From Beta vulgaris subsp. vulgaris (Eukaryota; Streptophyta; Magnoliopsida; Caryophyllales; Amaranthaceae), in contig NC_079205.1 in assembly GCF_026745355.1 (NCBI RefSeq), forward strand, positions 47,346,027 to 47,410,026: DNA of 64,000 bases. The letters are read 5' to 3'. Both the position numbers and the translations under genes were made by a program. Shown here one piece after another: positions 1 to 39,219 of this stretch. The notes beneath the pieces are model-generated. The model did not search any database. It was not told the DNA's origin and was given only the letters and a program-made list of their open reading frames with translations. Every line of letters begins with the position of its first letter. The first letter of the stretch is position 1.

Positions 1-471
1 AAGAACACCTTTTCTTTAGATGTTGTTATGGCGCTGAGATTTTGCAGAGAATTAAAACATGGCTGAAATGGGAGACTACATGTACTAGTGTTCCTGGTCT
101 ACTAAGGGAAATAGCTCGGAGTAGAGTCTCTAGATTCAAGAAGCATGTTTATGCTACTAGTGTGGCTGCTATGGTTTACCATGTTTGGTGGGCGAGGAAT
201 GAAGTCTTCTGGAACCAGAAAGTAATTGCAACGTCTGTTATGAGGCATAGAGTGCAATTGAATGTAATAGAAAGAGCTCATTGTAGCTATGCAAAAAAGC
301 GAGCTCAAGCAGATAGAACTTGGATTAGAGAGCTTTCTTTGGATGTTTGTAAGTAGTTGTTGGTCTTGTTTGTGGGCTAACCTAGGGTTTTGCTCTTACT
401 TGACTTTGTGGTTGTAATGTGCTGTGCGGTTAATATATAAGATGACTTGCTTACCAAAAAAAAAAAAAAAA
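1..471 (+). mobile_element. 3' end of a LINE-1-type retrotransposon, cut by the window edge
   Basis: The plus strand encodes the C-terminal end of a plant LINE ORF2. It starts inside the zinc-binding region (EHLFFRC) and runs through a tryptophan-rich tail (YHVWWARNEVFWNQ) to a stop at 354-356. About 100 bp of UTR follow and then an A-run near 456-471, the usual LINE tail. No RNase H domain is seen after the zinc-binding region. The protein resembles the tail of the LINE at 35.6-38.5 kb (FTWQSRNNAYWNQ), so the two probably belong to one lineage. The upstream RT and endonuclease parts lie outside the window, so intactness cannot be judged. Confidence 0.75.
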
Positions 472-1641
472 ATGAACTTAGAAATCAGAAGGAGGCCGTA
501 CTTGATAGGTTTTCGACGAGCGTAGACTATGATTGAATCTTTGGTTGAAGATGGAGGTGCTGATGATGGTGGCGATGCGGTGTTTTTTGCCATTGATGAA
601 GGAGGAGAGAGAAGAAAAAATGAAAGGGGTTAAATGTGGGTTGGATCTTTAGATCGAGTAGAGAGAGAGAGGTGGAGTTTTATGAACAAAGAGGGAGAGT
701 GTCAGCGTGGGATAGAGGGAATTGAGAATATAAGCCGCACGATCAAAATCAACGGGCCAAATGTCTTGTTTTCAGTTTTCATATTAAGAGTTGTTTTCAC
801 AAAATCTTGTTCCTATATATATATATATACACACACACTTGTTTAGGTCTTTTTAATTAATTATAATTATTGCAAGACTTCATGATATTTTATTTGAAAT
901 ATTAGACAACAAAGTCATATTGTATTGATGGTTAAGCACTTACTTTTCATTTCAAAGGTTACGTATTCGATATCTTGCAGTTACATTTTTTTTAAAGTGA
1001 GGAGTACACATAAACATAAAACATTTGCATTAGAACTTTGAGGAGAGTGCCACGTGGCACATAGGCTTTCTTTCGCACGCCTTTTAATATATTTGTATAG
1101 ATTTGACTACAAGCCACATTTTATGAAGTTCTTTTAAAACAAAAAATATAAAAAAATCCGAAGCCACCTTTGTGGCATTCTGTAATTTGACTCACACTTT
1201 CTAACTAGAAATGGGCATCGGTCGGATCTGGGGTGGTCAAGCCATATTCGGATCCATAAAATTTGATTTAGACCTAGACTCGTCCCAGACCCACAAGGTC
1301 TAAAAAACCTAGACCCTTAGACAGATTCAATAGGTATGGCAGATCTTAGGTCTAAAATGGATCTCAAACTTATTAATTGTTTACATTTTTATAGTCGCGT
1401 CTTTTTATACCAGTTCTTATGTTATTAAAATGATAAGTCTAATTCTTCTACAAAACATTCCAAACAAAAGATCCACAATAAGGTGGCTTGAGTCCCGGTC
1501 GACAACGGATAAAATGAGAAGTTTAGAGCTCGAGTAATTAAGTCACCTGACACAATGGCTATGTGGAAAACTATAAATTCAAATATTAGGATGAAAAAAT
1601 TCATTGCTCTATATATGTTTTATATTATTATATACTACTAT
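472..1641. other. Intergenic sequence, no gene recognised
   Basis: AT-rich sequence with a short TA/CA microsatellite at about 815-838. Around 1210-1330 there are degenerate stretches resembling the repeat unit that begins at 1642 (GGTCGGATCTGGG-like words). The open frames here are short and show no recognisable domain. Confidence 0.5.
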
Positions 1642-2129
1642 ATAATGGTCTATAGGGCGGATCTGGGTCGTATATGGGTCGAGTATGGGTCTGAATCTAT
1701 CAAATCCAGACCTAAACACGTTTTTTTAACATCCATACCTAGAACCGACCCAAATCCAATGGTCTCAAAATTCTGAAGAAGGTCATTATTAATGATGCCA
1801 AAATAGTACTCCTTTCTAAAGATGGCCAACAGTGCGGGCCAATCCAGCCCAGCCCACCTCGTGGGCCGTGTGGTCTATAGGGCGGATAATGGTCTATAGG
1901 GCGGATCTGGGTCGGATATGGGTCGAGTATGGGTCTGAATCTATCAAATCCAGACCTAAACACGTTTTTTTAACATCCATACCTAGAACCGACCCAAATC
2001 CAATGGTCTCAAAATTCTGAAGAAGGTCATTATTAATGATGCCAAAATAGTACTCCTTTCTAGAGATGGCCAACAGTGCGGGCCAATCCAGCCCAGCCCA
2101 CCTCGTGGGCCGTGTGGGCTGGGCTCGCA
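1642..2129. repeat. Recent 244-bp tandem duplication that includes the tip of a hAT element
   Basis: Unit 1 (1642-1885) and unit 2 (1886-2129) align with a 244-bp offset and only a few differences until the end of unit 1. Each unit contains about 175 bp of flank, the word CTCCTTTC, and then the first 50-odd bases of the GGGCC-rich hAT-like element (TAAAGATGGCC in unit 1, TAGAGATGGCC in unit 2). The duplication therefore happened after the hAT element inserted, and it copied only its left end. Confidence 0.85.
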
Positions 2130-2721
2130 AAAAGCTCGGTCCAGCCCAGCTCGAATCGTGAAATTGGTGGGTGGGCCGTGGGCCAGATTTCTTGAGTCCA
2201 GCCCACTAAAGCCCGCTACTAAAACCGCCCAGCCCGGACCACGAAACCGGTCCAGCCCGACCCATGAACCAGACCAGCCCAGTTCAAGTTATTATTGAAC
2301 CAAATTGTGTATATTTTAATCAAATTGTATATATTTTAATCAAATTGCATATATTTTAATTCAATCAAATTTTAAAATAATAAAATTATTAATTAATTTT
2401 AATAATTGTATATATTTTTATTCATTTTAAAGATTTTATATAACAATAATGAATAATTTCAATGATTAAATAATTTTGAAAAAAAAAAATCTCATGCCGG
2501 CCCGCCAGCCCAGTCCAGCCCACTAGACCCATGAACCGCCAGAACCGCTTCTCAAACCGTGAAAACCGGTAACAGACCGGTGTGGGCCAAGACTTTTCAG
2601 CCCGCGGACCAGCCCACCCAACCCATGAATTTCACGGTTCGGTCCTGGGCCGTGAAATCTCAGCCCAGCCCGCTACGGCCCACGATCCGGCCCGCCCAGC
2701 CCGCACCAGTGGCCATCACTA
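2061..2721. mobile_element. Non-autonomous hAT-like element, copy 1, with perfect 8-bp TSD
   Basis: The left end reads TAGAGATGGCCAACAGTGCG, and the right end in reverse complement reads TAGTGATGGCCACTGGTGCG, so the two form a terminal inverted repeat of about 20 bp. The element is flanked by CTCCTTTC at 2053-2060 and 2722-2729, a perfect 8-bp target-site duplication typical of hAT. The 661-bp interior has no transposase. It has GGGCC/CCAGCCC-rich arms around an AT-rich core (about 2290-2490). A second copy lies at 36988-37614. Confidence 0.88.
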
Positions 2722-4172
2722 CTCCTTTCCTCCCAAAATAGTCTCAATATTTTTTTTGGTTGTCTATATGAGTTTTCAAGTAATCTTTTGGCTTCCACTC
2801 AATCTCTATCAATAAAAACAAATTTCTCTTATTCAAGTATTAAACAAAAAAGATACCCTACGTCCCTACCAATTAACTCTTATTATATCTATTTTTTAAC
2901 AAAATATCATGTGACCACTAAACTACAACTTATCACTTTAAACTAAGTGTTTCAACAAGTGTTCAAATTTTCTTAGGATGGAAGGAGTAACTTGTAACCA
3001 TTAAGCACCCCCACCTTATTTCTATTACCAATTTCAGTGGAAAATTCACCAATAACATCAAGCACGTCAAGAATTGAAGGATATAATGACCGCAAATTTG
3101 AAATAGTCTTAGGCTCTTTTTGGCAACACGTTTAAGTTTAAATGAGTAGGTGTTAAAAGTTTAAGTTACATAAAATAAATAATTCTATTTGGAGTAATAG
3201 TTTAAATAAAATTTAAGCTCAAAAGTTGACTGAAATCAAGTTGCTATCAAATATAGCATCTCAATTTAACGTGCTGATAATTTTAACTATCTTATCAGCT
3301 CATCTCATTTTAACTACCTTATCAGCTCATCTCCTTTTCACTACCTTATCAGTTTCACATCTATTTCAGCTTCCCAAACATTATAGTTCGACAAGAATAA
3401 AAAAAAACCCCTTTATATTGTTCAAGAATTGTTTGTGTTCTCTCTTGTGCACAACAAATTGCATTATCTTTTTGAATTCTAGGAGATGTCAGTTGACACC
3501 ACGTCACCACCTGTACCTTAATAGGTCCTATAATACAATGGTCAGTGTTTGAACTATTTTGTGATAAAGAAGTACCTATTAATAAGCAATCAAGTAAGCT
3601 AGAATCGAGGCATGGAATTGGGTGAGCAATACATCCAACCTCAAATGTAAATAATATACCGTGCAGTCGTGCACCTATCTTCTGAATCACTGCCTGCACC
3701 AATATGGCAACATCCATGTACATGTAAATCACAACGTGGAATCTGCAACATGCACCAACATCCATGGAAAAGAGAGAGAATCAAAAAATGAAAAAAAATC
3801 AAAACCCATAAACATTAGTATCGTTCACAAAAGCACAACACAGACAAAATAAAAGGCAAAAGTCGAGAGAGAAAAAGAATAATAAAGAAACCCAAATGCA
3901 CAAGAAAACATTTTTAATGCACGCAGAGGAAGTATAGAATCAGCAAAAGCCAGAAACAACTAACCAAAAGTAGACTACTTCACTACTATAAAGAGAAACT
4001 TGACATTAAAACGAAAGAAAAAGAACAAAAACGGCCTATTATTTTCCAAAAGAAGCATCTGTAGACTGTACATAATCTTAATATATATGCATACTACGTG
4101 ACATTATCCTGCAACAGATCATTAAAGACAACTTAAAAACCCACAAAATTTCTCGTGAGATTGTCTATCATA
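2722..4172. other. Upstream region of the ankyrin gene
   Basis: No coding domain is seen. A degenerate Stowaway-like remnant may span about 2860-2990 (CGTCCCTACC on one side, GGATGGAAGGAGTA on the other), but its ends are too decayed to call. A short direct repeat (TTATCAGCTCATCTC) lies at about 3291-3340. A TATA-like CTATAAAG at about 3986 could serve the gene that starts at 4173; this is inference only. Confidence 0.4.
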
Positions 4173-33393
<29,221 letters not shown>

Positions 33394-33496
33394 ACAATAA
33401 GTAAGAAGATTAATGCAACTAATTTGTAAGGTTTGTATGTTCTACTATTGGATATTGCAAATAATTTGGGCCATTTGCGGCAACATGGTTCACATA

Positions 33497-34985
33497 TGTT
33501 GAGAATTGATTCAAATTCTTGGCCATTAACTATGATTGGTCTTCTCCCAGTTACAAAATTTAAGGTGTTTTGTAAGAAGTTATTTTGGTTGATGTTTATT
33601 GCAGTCATTAGTGAGTGGCATTCCAAATTCCTAGCTAAGTCAGTTTTGTTTTTCAAGTCTTATAAAAGGTCGTGATTGTAATCAGTTTTGGTGTGTGAGT
33701 GAATAAAATACAGCCTTCACATAAACTTTGTATATTAGGCTATTGGCCCTTTGTGTTTTATACTACACGTGGTATCACTCGGCAGGTGGGATTCATTTTG
33801 CAACAAATCTTCACAGAGTACAATCTTGTGCCCACCTTTCTTTAAGAAAAAAAAATTAGGAAGTAAAGTTCCTTTCTATCTTCATCATCCCAGTACCTCT
33901 ACAACTGAATCCAGACCTTATTTTTTTTCTTTACCAGTGAATTATATTTGCCACTCACCTAAAAAAAATTTGAGTGACGAAATATGGCTAATAATGGCGC
34001 CAATCCTTCATCTCAACCCCTAATTCTAATTTTCAAAGGGGAAAAATATCATCTTTGGAGTCTTAAAATGAAGACTATGTTCAAGTCTCAAGAATTATGG
34101 GATTTGGTGGAGAACGGTTATACGAAACCAGACCCGACACCGGCAGTGCCCGATCAGCAATTGAGGGATAACCGCAAGAAGGAGGCCAAGGCGTTATTCT
34201 TCATTCAATCAGCTTTGGATGATGATATTTTCCCACGCATTTCTGCAGCCAACACCGCCCATGACGCATGAGGGATACTCAAATTTGGGCGACGATAGAG
34301 TGATTAAGGTACATTTGCAAACTCTTCGTGGTGAATTCGCTGAATTGATGATGGGTGAGACATAATCTGTGCAAAATTATTTGTTTAGGGTGACTGAAAT
34401 TGTTAGCCAAATGAGGTCCTATGGTGAGGATATTGAAAATGAACTTGTTGTGGGTAAAATATTCAGAATTTTAAATGAGAATTTTGATTATCTTGTCCCT
34501 GCAATTGAGTAGTCCAAAGATCTGTCAACTTATAACTTAGATGAGTTGATGAGTTCTCTATCAGCTTATGAATCGAGGGTGAAAAAAAATCCACTGTTAA
34601 GGGGGATGAGAAGGTGTTCCAAGTAAAGGGGGAGTCTTCTTATAAGGAGAAGACCAAATATTCTGGTGAGTCTTCGTATAAAGGGAAGACTGAAAATTTT
34701 GTTCGTGGGTATGGAAGAGGTGGTTTTCGTGGCGGTCGAGGTCGTGGTGGTGGCAGAGGCTGAGGACGTTCAAATGAAGGGCGTCCAAGCAAAAGTCAAA
34801 TTCAGTGCCATTATTGCAAGAATTACGGGCATAAGGAGGCTAGTTGTTGGACCAAGCAAAGAGAAGAGGGAAAAACAAATTTTGCAGAGAAGGTGGAAGA
34901 TAAGTCCAAGTTATTCATGGCTCATTCTCAGATCATTACTCCTATAGATGGTGTATGGTTTGTTGATAGTGGGTGCTCAAATCAT
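33497..34985 (+). mobile_element. Copia 5' fragment: LTR, primer-binding site, gag, protease
   Basis: A probable LTR runs from TGTTGAGAATT (33497) to TATACTACA (33767), with a TATA-like TATAAAAG at 33661 and AATAAA at 33702. TGGTATCACTC follows at 33770, an initiator-Met-like primer-binding site. Gag starts at ATG 33984 (MANNGANPSSQPLI, then YHLWSLKMKTMFKSQELWDL). A frame change follows at about 34270. A CCHC zinc knuckle CHYCKNYGHKEASC is at about 34805-34846. The protease site WFVDSGCSNH lies at about 34959-34988. The element stops there. Confidence 0.75.
33984..34271 (+). pseudogene. Copia gag, N-terminal part
   Basis: Open stretch of 95 codons with the Copia gag blocks FKGEKYHLWSLKMKTMF, LWDLVENGY and KKEAKALFFIQSALDD. 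A stop or frameshift follows. Downstream gag reading (LQTLRGEFAELMMGE) continues in another frame. Confidence 0.8.
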
Positions 34986-35612
34986 ATTGAGATGAACCTA
35001 TATAAATCATATCATCCACATAAAGACACACTACCAAGAAATCACTATTATTCTGTTTCTTCAAGTAGAGTGTAGGCTTATTTTCACTTCTAGTGAACCC
35101 ATTGGACTGAAAGAAGGTATCAATCTTGTTGTACCATGCACGCGGAGCTTGCTTTAGCCCGTATAAAGCCTTCCTTAACCTGTAGACTTTGTCTTCCTGA
35201 CCATTAACAATAAAGCCTTCAGGTTGTGAAACAAAAACCTCTCTTGCAAATCACCATTGAGGAATGTTGACTTCACATCAAACTGATAAACTGGCAATTG
35301 GTATTGAGCTGCTATAGCAAGAAAAACTCTCACTATTTCGAACCGAGCAACGGGCGAGTAAGTTTCATCAAAATCCACGCCATACTGCTAAGAGTACCCC
35401 TTAGCCACTAGCCTTGCTTTGTGCTTTTGAATACTCCCATCGGAGTTGTACTTTCTCTGAAATACCCACTTAAGCCCAATGATGTTCTTGTCTTCTGGTC
35501 GACAAACAAGGTGCCATGTTTCATTTTTCTCTATGGCCTACATCTCTTCGAGCATAGCATTCTATCACACAACTTCATGTGCAGCCTCATCATAAGTACA
35601 GGAGTTAGAAAC
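34986..35612 (-). pseudogene. Copia reverse transcriptase fragment, opposite orientation
   Basis: The minus strand reads KNETWHLVCRPEDKN, KYNSDGSIQKHKARLVAKG, DETYSPVARFEIVR, YGLKQAPRAWYNKID, then LYVDDMIYIG ending near 34985. It belongs to a Copia different from the plus-strand gag-protease fragment, which it abuts. No LTR is seen. Confidence 0.83.
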
Positions 35613-38510
35613 AAGTAAAGGAAGCCTTTATTGCTTATTATCAGCAGTTACTGGGTACTAATCATTTTCACAGGAAGCATGTTCTGCAACAGATAGTTTA
35701 TAATGGCCCTTTGATTACTGAAGATCATAGGAGAATCCTGAATGCTCCTTATACGGCAGAGGATGTGAAATATGCTTTATTTTCTATCCCTGGAAATAAA
35801 GCACCTAGGCCAGATGGTTTTGGGGCTCACTTTTATAAGGATAATTGGGAGTTAATTGATCAGCAATTTTGGACTTCTTCACTCACAAGAAGTTGCTCAA
35901 GGACCTGAATTCCACAGAGATTACTCTCATCCCTAAGAGTAAATGCCCTACCATTGTAAGTGATTTCAGGCCTATCTCATGTTATAATGTTCTGTATAAA
36001 TGCATCATTAAACTTCTCGGAGTCCTACCAGATATTATTGCTGAAAATCAGGGTGATTTTGTCCATGAAAGATACATTATTCATAATATAATGGTAGTTC
36101 AAGACATGGTTAAACAATATGGTAGAAAATCAGCTAAGCCTAGTTGCTTGATCGATTAAGCTTGATCTCCAGAAAGCTTATAATACAGTTGATTGGAAAT
36201 TTTTACAAGAAATGCTCATTCACTTAGGGTTTCCTGCTCATTTCATCGAGATGATAATGGACTGTGTTACAACTCCAAAGTTTTCTTTGATGATTAATGG
36301 AGCAGTGAAAGGCTACTTTGGTTCAACAAGGGGTTTAAGACAGGGAGATCCCATGTATCCCCTGCTCTTTGTAATCTGTACGGAGGAGTTTCATTTTCAC
36401 CCTAAATGTCAAACTCTCAAGCTCACTCATTTATGCTTTGCTGATGACCTGATCTTATGTAGTAAGGGGGAGTTATCATCTGTTTATCTGCTATTACAAG
36501 CATTCGAGCTTTTCTCTAATTCACCAGGTTTAAAAGCCAATGTGGGGAAATCTGAATTTTATTATTGTGCCATGAGTGAGGAGGAGATTCAAAGAATTGT
36601 CAATGTTTCATGTCTACAAAGGACTCATCTGCCTTTCAGATACCTAGGAGTTCCTATATGTTCAAAAAGGATCTCTAATGGTCAGTGTGAGATCTTAGTT
36701 GAGAAAATGGTTGCAAGAATAAAAATGTGGAGTTCAAGGCACCTCTCCTATATAGCAAGAGTCCAATTGATTAACTTAGTGCTTATGAGGCTTCATGTAT
36801 ATTGAGCTCAGGTGTATGTGCTTCCAAAGCAAGTACTACAAGGTATTGAAAAGATGTGCAGAGCATTTCTTTGGTCTAGGAATGTATATACAACTAAGTC
36901 AGGGAACATTGCATGGGAGAAATTATGTAGCAGCAAGGCTCATGGTGGACTATGTTTCAGAAATATTCATGTGTGGAATGTTACTAGTAGAGATGGCCAA
37001 CAGTGCGGGCCAATCCAGCCCAGCCCACCTCGTGGGCCGTGTGGGCCGGGCCGGCAAAAAGCCCGGTCCAGCCCAGCTCGAACCATGAAATTGGTGGGTG
37101 GGTCGTGGGTCAGATTCCTTGAGCCCAGCCCACTAAAACCACCCAGCCCGGACCATGAAACCGATCCAACCCGACACATGAACCAGACCAGCCCAATCCA
37201 AGTAAATATTGAACCAAATTGTGTATATTTTAATCAAATTGTATATATTCTAATCAAATTGCATATATTATAATTCAATAAAATTTTAAAATAATGAAAT
37301 TATTCATCAATATTAATATTTGTATATATTTTTAATTCATTTTAAAGATTTTATATAACAATAATGAATAATTTCAATGATTAAATAATTTTGAAAAAAA
37401 AATTCTTATGCCGGCCCCTCAGCCCGGTCCAGTCCACTAAACCCATGAACCGTGAAAACCGGTAACAGACCGGTGTGGGCCAAGATTTTTCAGCCCCCGG
37501 ACCAGCCCGCCCAGCCCATGAATTTGACGGTCCGGTCCTGGGCCGTGAAATCTCAGCCCAGCCCACTACGACCCATGGTCCGGCCCGTCCAGCCCGCACC
37601 AGTGGCCATCACTAGCTACTAGCATGGGGAAGTATGTGTGGACTTTTGCACAAAATGAAGACAACCTCTGGGTGAAATGGATTAAGGCAGTGTACTTGAT
37701 GGATGTAGAGTGGTGGACTTATACTCCAAGGACTAGTGGCAGCTGGTATTGGAGGAAAATCTGTGAAACTAAGCAGACATTGCAACAATGATTTAGTAGA
37801 GAAGAATTCTATGCTATGACTAAGTACTCTACTAAGAATGTTCACCACAAGATGATTGATCATTTGGAGCAGGAGCATATACATTGGGATCATATGGTGT
37901 GGAACATGATTAGCAGTCCAAAACACAGGTTCATCTCTTGGCTAGCAGTCCAGGCTAGGCTATATACAAAGGCAAACTAAGCTCAGTTTGGTGTTACCAC
38001 TTCCAATACTTGTAGTATATGTGAGCAAGATGTGGAAACTCATGAACACTTTATTTGGTTTTTCAAGTGTGAATTTAGTAGGAGGTTGGTGGGTGATGTT
38101 AAAGATTGGCTGGGATCATAACAAGCACTAGTGATTTGGCTCGCTTGCAACAGTGGATTAAGCACAGCAATAAGACATAGATTAGGAAGAATGTATGGTA
38201 TGCTAGTATTGCTGTTGTAATCTACTTCACATGGCAAAGTAGGAATAATGCTTACTGGAATCAGGATGTTCCTAGTCCTAGGCATGTTTTTAGATGTGTT
38301 AAACAGACAGTTAGGCAAAGGATTATAGCAGTTATGACACAGAAGGTCTCTAGTGTAGATCAGATTTGGTTTGTAAGATTGTAATGGCTGGACTTTGTTG
38401 CTACTCTTGGTCTTGGGGTCCAACCTAGTTGGTTCGCTTTGCCTTGAGGTTGCTAGGTTGTAACGGGTTTTGTGCAATCAATCTTAATCTTACTTATCAA
38501 AAAAAAATAA
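35613..38510 (+). mobile_element. LINE-1-type retrotransposon, 5'-truncated, split by a hAT element
   Basis: It starts inside ORF2 (EAFIAYYQQLLGTN). RT motifs follow: NKAPRPDGF, ITLIPKSKCP and FRPISCYNVLYK, RGLRQGDPMYPLLF and the catalytic LCFADDLIL. After the hAT insertion (36988-37614) it resumes with the zinc-binding region (WKWIKAVYL-type to CSICEQDVETHEHFIWF) and the tail FTWQSRNNAYWNQ, then an A-run near 38500-38509. Several stops and frame changes make it dead. No RNase H domain follows. No clear target-site duplication was found. Confidence 0.85.
36988..37614. mobile_element. Non-autonomous hAT-like element, copy 2, inside the LINE
   Basis: Same ends as copy 1 (TAGAGATGGCCAACAGTGCG and a matching right end). 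Flanks GTTACTAG and GCTACTAG match at 7 of 8 positions. It is 627 bp and highly similar to 2061-2721 through both GGGCC-rich arms and the AT-rich core. Confidence 0.88.
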
Positions 38511-39027
38511 CATGATATTTACTGCTCATAGTAGGTCGGCATATACTTTTAGAAAATTGTATCTAATGCATGTTTAAAATATCTTATATGATCACTCGTT
38601 ATATTCTATTTCCTATTTTCTCGTAGTTTTCTAACGGATTCTAATTTCACAATACAAAATCTTAAATATATAATCACCATGGTAATATACATAATAGAAA
38701 TTATACAAAATATCATGTGATATCTACATGTACTTTGGAAATTTCACAATGGTCTATACCATCCGTTTAAAATAAATTCAATTTTGGATTATTTAAGAAA
38801 GATGTTATTGGGAGATTTCTCAAAATAACCCAATTTATTAATTATCTTGTTTTTTTTAGGGATAAGCATATAGGAAAACAACACTTCGATAATTTTTCAA
38901 AGTCCCTTAAAAATTAAGATAACTCTTATAGAAAAAAATTCAATGTTTCAAGTTTATTGAAAACATCGATGAGAATTAGGATTACTGTTGTAAATGTTTC
39001 TTGCAATTTTCAAGCACGGGCAACAAC
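38511..39027. other. Spacer between LINE and Copia 3
   Basis: AT-rich, no gene or element recognised. Confidence 0.5.
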
Positions 39028-39032
39028 AAAAG

Positions 39033-39219
39033 TGTAGAAATATATTCCTTGATTTGATGAAGATTACAAACTGACTATCTATACTAGGCTAGCAAGCTAT
39101 AGTCAAAGTTTACCTAAAATACATCCAAGATTACAGCCTATTAGTTAGGAAACTAATTAGGAATACAAAACTAATTAGTAATTAAAATATTTACATATTT
39201 CTAATTACATAATCTATCA
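39033..39219 (-). repeat. 3' LTR of Copia 3
   Basis: On the plus strand TGTAGAAATATA to ATAATCTATCA; identical to the other LTR. Confidence 0.94.

Noticed and set aside
2860..2990. Stowaway-like remnant
   Set aside because: Only one end resembles a Stowaway terminus. The other end is too decayed and no TA pair is clear.
34986..35075. Continuation of plus-strand Copia protease beyond WFVDSGCSNH
   Set aside because: From about 34986 the sequence reads as RT with YVDDMIYIG on the minus strand, so the plus-strand frame there is a shadow.
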